A stretch of DNA of 64,000 nt from Sphingopyxis chilensis (GCF_035930445.1 NZ_CP142394.1:1769501-1833500); one strand, 5' to 3'. Shown: positions 27,081 through 38,960, numbered from the stretch's first letter. A program made the numbers and translations. The notes: generated by a model not told the origin, from the sequence alone.

Positions 27081-27783
27081 CGCCGTCGCGCTGGCGTTGG
27101 TGCCGGTCGCGGCGCAGGCGCAATCGCTGGCCTGCTCGGTTCCCGACCGGATCCCGGTCCCGCGCCTCGAACAGCCGAAGCGCGGCGAACCGGTGCGCAA
27201 GCCCGCGATCACGGGCTATCTGCTCGCCATGAGCTGGTCGCCGCAGCATTGCGCCGACGTGCGGAACCCCAAGGGCGCGCGCGACCGGTTCCAATGCGCG
27301 GGCGAGAATGGCCGCTTCGGCTGGGTGCTGCACGGGCTGTGGCCCGAGGCCGACGGTCCCGCTTACCCGCAATGGTGCCGCCCGGCGAAGATTGTGCCGC
27401 AACCGGTGTTGCGGAAACATATGTGCATGACGCCGTCGGCGCAGCTGCTCCAGCATGAATGGGCAAAGCATGGGACGTGCATGAGCCCGCATCCCGCCGC
27501 CTATTTCCGCGCGGCCGATATATTGTTCCGCGCCGTCCGCTTTCCCGACATGACGGCGCTCGCCGTGAAACCGCAGACGGCGGGGAGCATTCGACGCGCC
27601 TTCGCCGCCGCCAATCGAGGGGTGACGGTGCCGATGATTGCGGTGTCGGCCGACCGGCAGGGTTGGCTGAACGAAGTGCGCTTGTGCCTGGGGCCGCGGA
27701 TGAAGCCCGCACGGTGCAAGCCGTTCCAGGCGGGCGCGAAAGACGGGCAACGGCTTCGCGTCCGATCGATGCCCAAAGGTTAA
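27067..27783 (+). CDS. Secreted ribonuclease T2 family protein
   Basis: 238 residues. A signal peptide (FSAVALALVPVAAQAQ) sends it to the periplasm. The two catalytic segments of RNase T2 are present: WVLHGLWPE and HEWAKHGTC, each with its essential His, and several Cys pairs suit disulfides. It degrades RNA without base strictness, probably for scavenging. It begins with TTG inside the end of nadC; no ATG gives a full signal peptide. Confidence 0.93.
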   Translation: MRWFSAVALALVPVAAQAQSLACSVPDRIPVPRLEQPKRGEPVRKPAITGYLLAMSWSPQHCADVRNPKGARDRFQCAGENGRFGWVLHGLWPEADGPAYPQWCRPAKIVPQPVLRKHMCMTPSAQLLQHEWAKHGTCMSPHPAAYFRAADILFRAVRFPDMTALAVKPQTAGSIRRAFAAANRGVTVPMIAVSADRQGWLNEVRLCLGPRMKPARCKPFQAGAKDGQRLRVRSMPKG

Positions 27784-27825
27784 GGCGTGAGCGTCGAAGC
27801 GTCCCGCCGTGGGACGGTGGCGGCA

Positions 27826-27841
27826 TTAACACTCTTTTAAC
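27826..27841 (+). promoter_or_regulatory. CtrA-type box
   Basis: TTAACACTCTTTTAAC fits the CtrA consensus TTAA-N7-TTAAC exactly. A further TTAAC half-site lies at 27854-27858. Both precede the small membrane protein at 27879. Confidence 0.55.
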
Positions 27842-27878
27842 CTTATCGACTCGTTAACATCCCCCTAGCCTTGGGTGC

Positions 27879-28103
27879 ATGGAGTCGGACGATCATATCG
27901 ACATTCGCGAGCGTGTGCGTGCGCACGGCGCACGGCAATTGGCGATTGCGCGCCTGAATGCGCCCGAGGATTGGCAAGGCGAGCTGCGCGCGGCGCTGGC
28001 CGCGCATCGTGAGCCGGTGACGATCTTTTCGGGCAATGATTTCCGGCTGTTCCTGCAGAGCTTCGCGATTTTCTTTACCGCGACCATGATGTTTTTGGTT
28101 TGA
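27879..28103 (+). CDS. Small single-span membrane protein of unknown function
   Basis: 74 residues: a charged N-terminal two thirds (ESDDHIDIRERVRAHGARQ, then NAPEDWQGELRAALAAHREP) and one C-terminal membrane helix (LFLQSFAIFFTATMMFLV). The layout is that of a tail-anchored protein. I do not recognise the family. It stands alone, with a CtrA-type box in the 95 bases before it and an inverted repeat after it. Confidence 0.6.
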   Translation: MESDDHIDIRERVRAHGARQLAIARLNAPEDWQGELRAALAAHREPVTIFSGNDFRLFLQSFAIFFTATMMFLV

Positions 28104-28147
28104 GGCTGGGCTTCGGCCGAAACTAGAGATCGTCGGCCGTCTTACGT

Positions 28148-28226
28148 CGTCATCTCCCCGAAAGCGGGGATCCAGAGTGTGCGTGCGCTGACCCCAGACT
28201 GGGTTCCCGCTTTCGCGGGAATGACG
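28148..28226. repeat. Intergenic inverted repeat, two 31-base arms
   Basis: The left arm starts CGTCATCTCCCCGAAAGCGG and the right arm ends CTTTCGCGGGAATGACG; they are imperfect reverse complements, each with its own small hairpin (CCCCGAAAGCGGGG, CCCGCTTTCGCGGG). This is the scattered intergenic repeat type common in sphingomonads. Related pieces lie at 30496-30520 and in 44838-45272. Confidence 0.6.
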
Positions 28227-28324
28227 AGGTTGGGGTGGGAACGTCCGCTCGCCGCTCCAAAGCGGTCGAGTGTCATCGCGGATCAGGCCGGCGTGGTGCA
28301 AGGAAATTTGGGCGTGCAGGCCCT

Positions 28325-30397
28325 CTACTTCGGCCGCCCGCTATATCCCGCCGCTTTCCGCAACTCGTCGGCGTCCATGACATAGCCGTCGCTGACCACC
28401 GTTACGACGCGGCGGAGCGCGCCGAGGTCGGTCGAGGCGTCGCCATCGACGAGGACCATGTCGGCTTCCTTGCCCACCACGATCGAGCCGGTGCGCTGGT
28501 CGGCGCCGGCGATCCGGGCCGGGAGGATCGTCGCGCTCCGGAGCGCTTCGGCGGGAGTGAAGCCCGCCTGCCGGTAGATTTCGAGCTCGCGGATGAGCTC
28601 TATCCCCCAGCCGTCGGTGCCCGCGACGATCGGGACGCCGGCCTTGTGCAGCCGGCCGACCAGTTCGACCATCTTCGCATAGCTTTTGCGATAATCGTCG
28701 CGCGTCAGACCCTCGACGAGCGGATAGCCGCCACTCGTGAACGCCGAGCGTTCGATGACGGGCGAGATGATGCCCATATATGGAGCATAGGCGGGGTGCG
28801 GTTTGCCGCCGTCTTGCGTCAGCATCCCCTCGAAAATGACGATGGTCGGGTCGATGATCGTCTTTTTCGCCGCGAGGTCGGCGACAAAATTCTTCATCAA
28901 CGGGGCGTCGAGATCGACATCCTTGAAATAGCGCGCCGGTCCTTCCATCCGCGCCCGCGTATTCGCCTTGTCGATCACCTCGCGCGGCATCGATTCCATC
29001 ACGACGAAATTGAGGTGGGTCAGCTCGTCATACCCCGCAGCGACGGCCTCGCTCGGCTTCATCGTCGCGGGAACATGGCCGTGGACGTGGAGGCCGAGCC
29101 GGTGCGCCTCGGCCGCGGCGGGGGCGATCCAGGCGGGGTTCATCGAGGTGTAGAATTTGACGCCCCACAGGCCCGCATCCTTGACGCGGCGGACGGCGGC
29201 GATGGCCTCTTCGGCGCTACTGACGACTTCGGCGCCCTGCGCGGCGAGCGGGTCCTTCCGGTCGATGATGACCGAGATGAAGGGTTCACCCATGAGCAGG
29301 CTGCCCTCGGCGCGGCGTTTCGTCGCATCGACCGCGCGGTCGAAGGTCGTCCCGGGGCTGCGGAAGCTGGTGATGCCGTTCGCCATGTTGGAGAGCACGT
29401 CCCAGTCGTCGCCGATGTGGAGGTGGCTGTCCCAGATGCCGGGGACGAGCGTCTTGCCGCGCCCGTCGATGATGCGCGTGCCCGCAGGGGCCTCAAGCGA
29501 TCCGGCAGCACCGACTGCGGCGATCTTTCCGTCCTGCGCGAGCACCGCGCGCGCGGGCAGGAACTCGCCCTTATCGGCGTCGAACAGCCGGACATTGTCG
29601 AACAGCACCGGCGCCTTGGCGGTGGGAGTCAGGAAGTGTTTGGCGATGGCGGCGACCGTGTCGGCGGTCGCCTTTTCCTGCGCATCGCGAAGCTGTTTGA
29701 GCGCGCCCTCATAACCCGCGGGGATCACCGAGATATAGCTGATGTCGGCGAAATGGCGCTTCTGCTCGTCGAGCCAGACCGGGAGCGGCGAGGGCAGGAT
29801 GCCGCTGATGAAGGCGAGCTGGACCGTCTTGGGGCCGGCGGGACCCTGAATGATCTCGGTCGGACCGAAGGTCATGCGGCCCTTGCCGCTGGGCAGGAAG
29901 GTCAGGCCCTTGTCGCCCGCCGCGGCGAGCGCGCCGATCAGCGGGGCGTTGGCGATGCCGACGCCGCTCGCGGGGATGTACCAGCCACCTGCAGCCGCTT
30001 CGCCGGCGTCATTGGCGGTTTTCCACGTCGCGCGGCCGTTCGCGGTTCGAAATTCCTCGGCGGCGTCGCCCGACATGGTCACGCCGCGGACGGTCATCGC
30101 CGCGATCGTGCCGTCGGGCGCGAAGGTCGTGACCTGATCCATCTCGGTGATCCAGCCCCGCAGTTCCTGCGACCAGCGATAGGCGGTGCGGCCGTCGGGA
30201 AGCTGCCAGCGCCATTGGCTACCGTGCTGTCCGGCTTCGGAGACGACGACATAGCGCGCCGCGTCGGCAGGGGGTTTCAGCAGGTCTTCCTTGGGTACGG
30301 GCTTCGACGGGGCCGCGGGCGCAGGCTCACCATGCGCGTGGACGGCAACGGGTGCAGCGGAGGCCAGCAGGGCGGCGATCAAAATCAGGCGCATCAT
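28325..30397 (-). CDS. Secreted amidohydrolase-family protein with N-terminal extension
   Basis: 690 residues. Signal peptide (residues 1 to about 20), a region of about 280 residues of unknown fold, then an amidohydrolase domain from about 290 with TLVPGIWDSHLHIGDDWDV (metal-binding His-x-His), VKFYTSMNP (Lys), HVHGHVPA, ELTHLNF and GTDGWGIE. Dipeptidase- or imidazolonepropionase-like members act on cyclic amides or dipeptides; the substrate here is unknown. GGGGAG precedes adjacent ATGs at 30397 and 30394. Confidence 0.85.
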   Translation of the reverse strand: MMRLILIAALLASAAPVAVHAHGEPAPAAPSKPVPKEDLLKPPADAARYVVVSEAGQHGSQWRWQLPDGRTAYRWSQELRGWITEMDQVTTFAPDGTIAAMTVRGVTMSGDAAEEFRTANGRATWKTANDAGEAAAGGWYIPASGVGIANAPLIGALAAAGDKGLTFLPSGKGRMTFGPTEIIQGPAGPKTVQLAFISGILPSPLPVWLDEQKRHFADISYISVIPAGYEGALKQLRDAQEKATADTVAAIAKHFLTPTAKAPVLFDNVRLFDADKGEFLPARAVLAQDGKIAAVGAAGSLEAPAGTRIIDGRGKTLVPGIWDSHLHIGDDWDVLSNMANGITSFRSPGTTFDRAVDATKRRAEGSLLMGEPFISVIIDRKDPLAAQGAEVVSSAEEAIAAVRRVKDAGLWGVKFYTSMNPAWIAPAAAEAHRLGLHVHGHVPATMKPSEAVAAGYDELTHLNFVVMESMPREVIDKANTRARMEGPARYFKDVDLDAPLMKNFVADLAAKKTIIDPTIVIFEGMLTQDGGKPHPAYAPYMGIISPVIERSAFTSGGYPLVEGLTRDDYRKSYAKMVELVGRLHKAGVPIVAGTDGWGIELIRELEIYRQAGFTPAEALRSATILPARIAGADQRTGSIVVGKEADMVLVDGDASTDLGALRRVVTVVSDGYVMDADELRKAAGYSGRPK

Positions 30398-30495
30398 CAA
30401 ATCTCCCCGGTCGCAAAGCGCGACGGTGGTAGGACTATTTGGATGCACGAAGCAAGATACGACCAAAGGTCGGAAATGTTCGTTCAACAGATTCG

Positions 30496-30520
30496 GTCAC
30501 CCCGCTTCCGCGGGAGTGAC
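30496..30520. repeat. Short inverted repeat of the dispersed type
   Basis: GTCACCCCGC and GCGGGAGTGAC pair with one bulged base around TTCC. It lies five bases past the end of the DUF952 gene and upstream of the amidohydrolase gene, so it may also reduce read-through. Its sequence resembles the arms at 28148-28226. Confidence 0.5.
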
Positions 30521-30524
30521 GCGT

Positions 30525-30832
30525 TCAGCCGCGCTGTTGCAGGCTAACCACCGCGTGGATCGGCAGTTCGGCATAGATGTGCGGGAAGAGGTCGCCGCCG
30601 CGTGCGGGTTCCCAGCGGATGGCGTCGCCGAGGAGGTTGAGATCGACCTCGACGATCATCAGGCAGCTTTCGCCCGCGAAATATTTGGCGATCGTCGCCT
30701 CGAGCTGCTCGGCGGTCGAAAGATGGATATAACCGTCGGCGATATCCACGGGCGCGCCACGGAACACGCGTTCGCGCTCGAAATCTGCCCATTGCTGCTG
30801 GGTCAGCACCTTGAAGGCGGTCGCGGACGTCG

Positions 30833-30836
<4 letters not shown>
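30525..30836 (-). CDS. DUF952 protein
   Basis: 103 residues. FKVLTQQQWADFERERVFRG, then ADGYIHLSTAEQLEATIAKYF, then LGDAIRWEPARGGDLFPHIY are the conserved DUF952 blocks, including the His-Leu-Ser and the C-terminal FPHIYAELP. The biochemical role is unknown. It overlaps gyrA by four bases (ATGA), so it is read on the gyrA transcript. Confidence 0.88.
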
Positions 30837-33568
<2,732 letters not shown>

Positions 33569-33803
33569 GACCCGGCCTTTTTCTGCTCTTTCGGGAGATG
33601 GATTCTGCCTAGCCGATGGGGGCTGGAAAGGCCAGCGATTCGCGCCTTTCGCCGGGATTTTTTTGCGGACCGAAAAGGCGCGGAAAGCACAGGAAAATAA
33701 GGTGAAGGCGTGACGTCATCGCGGCGCATGGCGGGGCTTGCCAATCGCTTCACCGGCCCTAAAGCTTCGTGCCGATGCCCGCTGCAGAGAAACTCTTGCG
33801 CCA

Positions 33804-35018
33804 ATGGCCCTGATTGCGCTGGTCGGCGCCTCCGAAACGTTGCCCGACGGATCGCTGCGCGCGCTCGTCACCGTCGCCGGCGAGACGCTGATCGAGCGCC
33901 AGGCGGCGCGCCTCGCCGACGTCGGGGTGACGCATATCGCGGTCGCGGTCGGTGCGGTGCCCGGCGAATTGCTCGCCACCTGCGACCGCATCCGCCGCCG
34001 CGGGATCAAGGTCACGCCCGTGCGCCAGGCAGCTGATCTCGTCCCGCTGGTGGAGGGCGACGACAGGATCATCCTCGTCGCCGACGGCCTTCGCGCGGGC
34101 GGCACCCATTATGCGGCGATCGCCAAGCCCGGATCGCCGGCGATCCTGGTCACCGGCGACACGATGCTGACGCAGGGATTCGAGCGGATCGACGCGACGC
34201 GGCGCTGGGGCGGGCTCGCCTCGATCTCGCAGCCCATGGTCGCCGAACTCGCGGCGATGCCCGGCGAATGGGACATGATGCTGACCCTGCTGCGTCTCGC
34301 GGTGCAGGCGGGTGCGCGGCGCCTCTATTGCGAGCCGGCGCTGTTCGAGCAGGGCGAGATCGCGATCGTGGCCGATCGCCCGACCGCCGCGCTGATCGAG
34401 CAATCGAGCCTTCAGCAAGTCGAATATGGCGGCATGGGGCTTGGCCGTTCGGCGATCATGATGCCGGTGATCCGGCTGGCGGGCCCGCTGCTGGTCAAAT
34501 CGCCGGCGACCGCGCGCTATCTGCCATATGTCACCGCTCTCTTGTGGGTGGCGGTCGCGCTGCTGGCGGCGAGCGGCCTCGCGGCGGCGGGCGCGCTTGT
34601 CGCCATCCTCGGCGGACTGGGGCTCGCGGCGATGCGTTTCCTGTCGGCGTTTCGTGCCGAAAGCGCGGCGCAGGACCGCGCGCGCGACATTATCCGCACT
34701 TTTGCGTGGGTGCTGCTCGCAGTCTTTCCCTGGTTGCTGTCGCTCGCCGGGCCGGGGCAGAAGATGCCGCCGTTTTCCGAAGCCGCGCTCGCGCCGTGCC
34801 TTGCCGCGGCGATCCTCCTCGCGCGTGCGCTTTACGAAGATTCGGGGGAGCGGCGGCGATTTCACTGGCTGCTGCCCGACGCGGACGAGGCATGGATCCT
34901 GCTGGCGCCTGCGCTGCTGTTCGGCTTTGCCCCGCTGATGTTCGCGATCCTGCCGCTGCTGGCGCTGTTTCAGATCCTGCTCTGGCTACGCCTCGCGCGC
35001 CGCCCCGAGGCGCGGTAA
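33804..35018 (+). CDS. Nucleotidyltransferase-like membrane protein
   Basis: 404 residues. Residues 1 to about 215 look like a sugar-nucleotidyltransferase fold: LIALVGASETLPDGSLRAL, TVAGETLIERQAARLADVGV and DRIILVADGL. Residues from about 235 contain about four membrane spans in two pairs (near 238-275 and 305-325, then 345-365 and 375-395). The combination suggests a CDP-alcohol or lipid-head-group enzyme, but no CDP-alcohol phosphotransferase motif (DGxxAR...GxxxD) is visible. The start is uncertain; a TTG 22 codons upstream is possible. It is divergent from gyrA. Confidence 0.6.
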   Translation: MALIALVGASETLPDGSLRALVTVAGETLIERQAARLADVGVTHIAVAVGAVPGELLATCDRIRRRGIKVTPVRQAADLVPLVEGDDRIILVADGLRAGGTHYAAIAKPGSPAILVTGDTMLTQGFERIDATRRWGGLASISQPMVAELAAMPGEWDMMLTLLRLAVQAGARRLYCEPALFEQGEIAIVADRPTAALIEQSSLQQVEYGGMGLGRSAIMMPVIRLAGPLLVKSPATARYLPYVTALLWVAVALLAASGLAAAGALVAILGGLGLAAMRFLSAFRAESAAQDRARDIIRTFAWVLLAVFPWLLSLAGPGQKMPPFSEAALAPCLAAAILLARALYEDSGERRRFHWLLPDADEAWILLAPALLFGFAPLMFAILPLLALFQILLWLRLARRPEAR

Positions 35019-35035
35019 AACAAAGGCCTTGAAGG

Positions 35036-35051
35036 TTTAAGCCCTATTAAC
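35036..35051 (+). promoter_or_regulatory. Near-consensus CtrA-type box
   Basis: TTTAAGCCCTATTAAC equals TTtA-N7-TTAAC, one base off the CtrA consensus (or TTAA-N6-TTAAC). It lies 26 bases before the start of the 35077 gene that is coupled to the degenerate kinase. Confidence 0.4.
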
Positions 35052-35076
35052 GTCATGCTGATATTGGCGGACGCGC

Positions 35077-36000
35077 ATGAGTGAATCGCTCTTCTCTCCC
35101 GGCATCGATCCGCCGTCGCCGACGCTGGCGGCGCGCCTGCGCGAGCTGGCGGATTATCTCGCCGCGCCCAAGGCGGGCCGGCTGACCGAGGAGCAGCGCG
35201 CCCTGTCGCTGGGGATCGCGCGTCGGATGGTCGCCGAGGTGGCGGCGCGGCTCGACCCGTCCGTCGACCCCGCAGCACTGTGGAACGAGTGGCTGGGCGG
35301 TGGACTGCCTTCCGCCACGCGGCTGGCCGGAATCTGCTTTGCGCGCGCCGAGGAACATCGCTGGCGCGAACAGTCGGCACAGCGCGGCAGCCCGCCGCCA
35401 TTGCTCGCCGATCCCGCCGCAGCGAATGACGAGGGTCCCGCCGTCGAGGATGCACTATCTGATCTCGACCGCGCCTATCTGGCAGTGCAAATCGCCGACC
35501 GCCGGCGGTTCGATGCGCTCGGCAATCCGGCGATCGCGATCGCCGACCTTGATAGCGAAATTTTCCGCACGCTGCTGCTCGACATAGCCGCGTGGCGGCT
35601 GGCAGAAGTGAGCAAGGACGCGAAACGCGCCGCCGCACTGGGCGACGCCGTGCGCGCCGCGACCGAACGGCAAGCGAAGGAAAGCGGGATAGAGGACGCG
35701 GGAGGCGCATATTACGCGGCCTTGGGCGCGGACGCGACCGATGCTGCAGCTGCGGCGATTGCGCGGCACGATTGGCCGGTGCTGATCGCGCTCGCGGCGG
35801 CGGCGCATCGCCGCAGCTATGACGGCATGGCGCTTGCGCTGCTGACGGCGGAGAGCGCGGCGCTGCCCTCGCTGTTCGCGCCGCTGCGGCTCGATAATAT
35901 GGCGCTGGCGCCGATCGAGGCGTCGCTGGCGATGCTGCCGGCGCGCGCGGTAGGCAGCGCCGACGATATGAAATCTTACGACGCGGACCGTGCGCGGTGA
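35077..36000 (+). CDS. Unknown soluble protein coupled to a sensor kinase
   Basis: 307 residues, very rich in Ala, Arg and Asp, no signal peptide and no membrane segment. It looks all-helical. I recognise no domain. The stop overlaps the GTG of the kinase gene by four bases (GTGA), so the two proteins are probably made in fixed ratio and may work together. Confidence 0.7.
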   Translation: MSESLFSPGIDPPSPTLAARLRELADYLAAPKAGRLTEEQRALSLGIARRMVAEVAARLDPSVDPAALWNEWLGGGLPSATRLAGICFARAEEHRWREQSAQRGSPPPLLADPAAANDEGPAVEDALSDLDRAYLAVQIADRRRFDALGNPAIAIADLDSEIFRTLLLDIAAWRLAEVSKDAKRAAALGDAVRAATERQAKESGIEDAGGAYYAALGADATDAAAAAIARHDWPVLIALAAAAHRRSYDGMALALLTAESAALPSLFAPLRLDNMALAPIEASLAMLPARAVGSADDMKSYDADRAR

Positions 36001-37367
36001 GCGAGCGCGTCGTCCGCGGCCGCATCGACCGGTCGGGCGCGCTGGTAAGCGCCGACGCGCCGCTGTTGCGCCTGCAGCAGCGCGCGGGCGCGGGTCTCGA
36101 CAAGCCGCTCGCCCTGCCGCATCTCGCGCGTCTCGTTGCGCTCGCACAGCGGCTCCACCGCGATATCAGCCGGCCGCTTTATGCCGCCGACGATCACAGC
36201 GACATCCACGCGCTCGTCCGCATCACCCCCGATGCCGATGGCGCAAGCCTCGAGATCACCGACTGGCGGACGCGGCCGCTGGTCCAGCCGCAAATGCCGC
36301 CGATCGCCGAGGGCGCGGCGGTTCCGCAAAGCTGGACGTGGGAGTGCGACCAGCAACTACGCCTCGTCGCGCTGCGTGCGGCCCCCGATGCCCCCCCGGT
36401 TCCGACGGGCTGGGAAGGGCGCTCGCTTTCCGAGTTGTTCGAGCTGCAACCCGACGATGACGGCCGTTTTCCCGTGCTGCGCGGCCTCGCGCGACAGGCG
36501 CGCTTCGACGGCCAGCGCGTCCGGGTGGAGCAGATGGTGATGACGCTCGCCGGCGAAGCGTTGTTCGACGCGACGGGACGTTTCACCGGTTTTCGCGGAA
36601 GCGCGGTCGCTGCCGAGGCACCGCCCCCGATCGAACAAAGGACTCCCGGCGCGCTCGTCGATCCGGCCTTCGGATCGCTGCCCCTGTCGGATCCGCAGTT
36701 CGGCCGCCGCATCGACGGCGCGTTGCGTGGACCGCTCAGCCGCATCATTGCGACGGCGGAGACGATTTCGGGACAATTCGACGGGCCAATTCGCGCCGAC
36801 TACGCGCGCTACGCTGGCGATATTGCGCATGCGGGGCGCCACCTGCTCGGCCTTGTTGATGATCTCGCCGACCTTCAGAATATCGAGCGCCCCGGTTTCA
36901 AGGCGGCGCGTGATGAAATCGACCTGGGCGACCTTGCCCGCCGCGCCGTCGGGTTGCTCGGCATGAAGGCCGAGGAAAAGGGCATCCGCATCGACGCGCC
37001 GCGCGGCGACGACCGGGCGCCGGCCTATGGCGAGTTCCGCCGGGTGCTGCAGGTGCTGCTCAACCTGCTCGGCAATGCGATCCGCTATTCACCCGACCAA
37101 TCGCAGATATGGATCCGCGTCGACCGCGAAGAGGGCCGCGCGACAGTGACCGTCGCCGATCAGGGTCAGGGGATCGACGCCGAGCAGCAGGCGGTGGTGT
37201 TCGAGAAATTCGAACGGCTGGGGCGGACCGATAGTGGCGGATCGGGGCTGGGACTTTACATCGCCCGCCGGCTGGCGCGTGCGATGGATGGCGACCTGAC
37301 GGTCGACAGCGCGCCAGGGCAGGGGGCGCGGTTCACCTTGAGTCTGCCGGCGCGGGACGAGGGTTGA
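35997..37367 (+). CDS. PdhS/DivL-like sensor kinase lacking the phospho-accepting His
   Basis: 456 residues, cytoplasmic. A PAS-like domain spans about 135-205 (GWEGRSLSELFEL ... DATGRFTGFRGSA). The dimerisation domain reads DGALRGPLSRIIATAETI, then ADYARYAGDIAHAGRHLLGL, which aligns with PleC/DivJ/PdhS-type kinases; where those have SHELRTPL this has DGALRGPL, so the His is Gly241. The ATPase domain is complete (LLNLLGNAIRYSP, ADQGQGID, GGSGLGLYIARRLA). DivL is the known example of such a kinase acting as a signalling scaffold. GTG start inside the preceding gene's stop. Confidence 0.82.
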   Translation: MSERVVRGRIDRSGALVSADAPLLRLQQRAGAGLDKPLALPHLARLVALAQRLHRDISRPLYAADDHSDIHALVRITPDADGASLEITDWRTRPLVQPQMPPIAEGAAVPQSWTWECDQQLRLVALRAAPDAPPVPTGWEGRSLSELFELQPDDDGRFPVLRGLARQARFDGQRVRVEQMVMTLAGEALFDATGRFTGFRGSAVAAEAPPPIEQRTPGALVDPAFGSLPLSDPQFGRRIDGALRGPLSRIIATAETISGQFDGPIRADYARYAGDIAHAGRHLLGLVDDLADLQNIERPGFKAARDEIDLGDLARRAVGLLGMKAEEKGIRIDAPRGDDRAPAYGEFRRVLQVLLNLLGNAIRYSPDQSQIWIRVDREEGRATVTVADQGQGIDAEQQAVVFEKFERLGRTDSGGSGLGLYIARRLARAMDGDLTVDSAPGQGARFTLSLPARDEG

Positions 37368-37440
37368 GGGGCGGGTCGCTGGCGGCCGAAAACCGCCTTC
37401 CTGCAAATCAACGCTTCAAAGCCTCCGCCGCGGCCGCGCC

Positions 37441-38958
37441 CTATTGGCCATATCCCGGCGTGCCCGCCAACCGCACAGCCTCGCGGGCGGCAGCGAAGAG
37501 CGCACCGGCCTTTGCCTCGCACTCGCGCTGTTCATAGGCGGGGTCGCTGTCGGCGACGATGCCGGCGCCGGCCTGAACGTGCATTTCGCCATCCTTGACG
37601 ATGGCGGTGCGCAGCACGATGCAACTGTCCATATTGCCGTCGGGCGCGAAATAGCCGACGCCGCCGGCATAGGGCCCGCGCGCATCGGCTTCGAGCTCGG
37701 CGATGATCTGGCAGGCGCGGACCTTGGGCGCGCCGCTGACCGTGCCGGCAGGAAAGCCCGCGAACAGCGCGTCGATCGCGTCCTTGTCGGGCGCGATCCG
37801 GCCGACGACGTTCGAGACGATGTGCATGACGTGGCTGTAAAATTCGACGGTATAGCTGTCGGTGACGGTGACGCTGCCGCCGATCGCCGCGCGACCGACA
37901 TCGTTGCGGCCGAGGTCGAGCAGCATCAAATGCTCGGCGCGTTCCTTGGGATCAGCAAGCAGACTCTCGCGATTCTCGACATCCTCGGCGCTCGTGCGTC
38001 CGCGTGGGCGCGTGCCGGCGATGGGGCGGATCGTGATCTCACCGTCGCGGACGCGCACGAGGATCTCGGGCGAGGAGCCGATCAGCGCGAAGCCGGGCAG
38101 GTCGAGGAAATAGAGGAAAGGCGAGGGGTTTACACGGCGCAGCGCGCGATAGAGGTCGAAGGGCGGCAGGTCGAACGGGGTCGAGAAACGCTGCGACAGC
38201 ACGACCTGAAAGATGTCGCCCGCCGCGATATAATCCTTCGCGGCAGCGACCATTTCGGCGAAATGCGCTGGCGCGGTGGCAGGGTTCGCCGCGATCGCTT
38301 CCGGCAGTGCGTCGGTCGTCGCACGGTCGCTGTGCGCGCTGACGCTGGACAGGCGGGCGGCGACCGTTTCAAGCCGCTCCTGCGCATCCTCGATCATGCG
38401 GTCGATCGCGCCGTTGGCGTCGGGCCAGATCGGCGCGATGAGGAAGAGTTCGTCGGCAAGGCGGTCGAAGACGAGGATGACCGTCGGGCGCACGAACACC
38501 ATGTCGGGCAGGCCGAGGCCCGCGCCCGCTGCGCGCGGAATGCGCTCGACGAGGCCGATCGTCTCATAGGCGAAGAAGCCGACGAGCGTCGCGAGCGCCT
38601 TCGGCAGACCGTCGGGCACGTCGAAGCGGCATTCGGCGACGAGGTCGCGAAGCGCGTGCAGCGCGCCGGTTTCGAGCGGTTCGAACGCATCACGGTCGCG
38701 GCGCCAGTCGCGGTTGATCCGTGCGGCGTCGCGCTTCACCTCGAACATCAGGTCGGGGTCGAGCCCGATCAGGCTGTAACGCCCGCGCGTTTCGCCGCTT
38801 TCGACCGATTCGAGCACCCAGTCGCCGCGCCCGGGCTCGATCAGCTTGAGCGCCGCCGACACGGGCGTTTCGATGTCGGCGATCAGCCGCTGCCAGACGA
38901 CCGCGCCGCGTCCCTGCGCCAGCGCTTCGAGCGCCGCGGCTCTCCCTTCGAGGCTCAC
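37441..38958 (-). CDS. trpE: Anthranilate synthase component I
   Basis: 505 residues, usual length. It turns chorismate and glutamine-derived ammonia into anthranilate, first step of tryptophan synthesis. LLESVESGE-like feedback site appears as VLESVESGETRGRYSLIG; the chorismate-binding core has VVLSQRFSTPFDLP, IAGTRPRGRT, LDLGRNDVGR, FPAGTVSGAPK and YAGGVGYFAPDG. The start is set at GTG 38958, two bases after the ppiD stop, with only a weak, close AAGG. No trpG, trpD or leader peptide is next to it. Confidence 0.93.
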   Translation of the reverse strand: MSLEGRAAALEALAQGRGAVVWQRLIADIETPVSAALKLIEPGRGDWVLESVESGETRGRYSLIGLDPDLMFEVKRDAARINRDWRRDRDAFEPLETGALHALRDLVAECRFDVPDGLPKALATLVGFFAYETIGLVERIPRAAGAGLGLPDMVFVRPTVILVFDRLADELFLIAPIWPDANGAIDRMIEDAQERLETVAARLSSVSAHSDRATTDALPEAIAANPATAPAHFAEMVAAAKDYIAAGDIFQVVLSQRFSTPFDLPPFDLYRALRRVNPSPFLYFLDLPGFALIGSSPEILVRVRDGEITIRPIAGTRPRGRTSAEDVENRESLLADPKERAEHLMLLDLGRNDVGRAAIGGSVTVTDSYTVEFYSHVMHIVSNVVGRIAPDKDAIDALFAGFPAGTVSGAPKVRACQIIAELEADARGPYAGGVGYFAPDGNMDSCIVLRTAIVKDGEMHVQAGAGIVADSDPAYEQRECEAKAGALFAAAREAVRLAGTPGYGQ

Positions 38959-38960
38959 CC

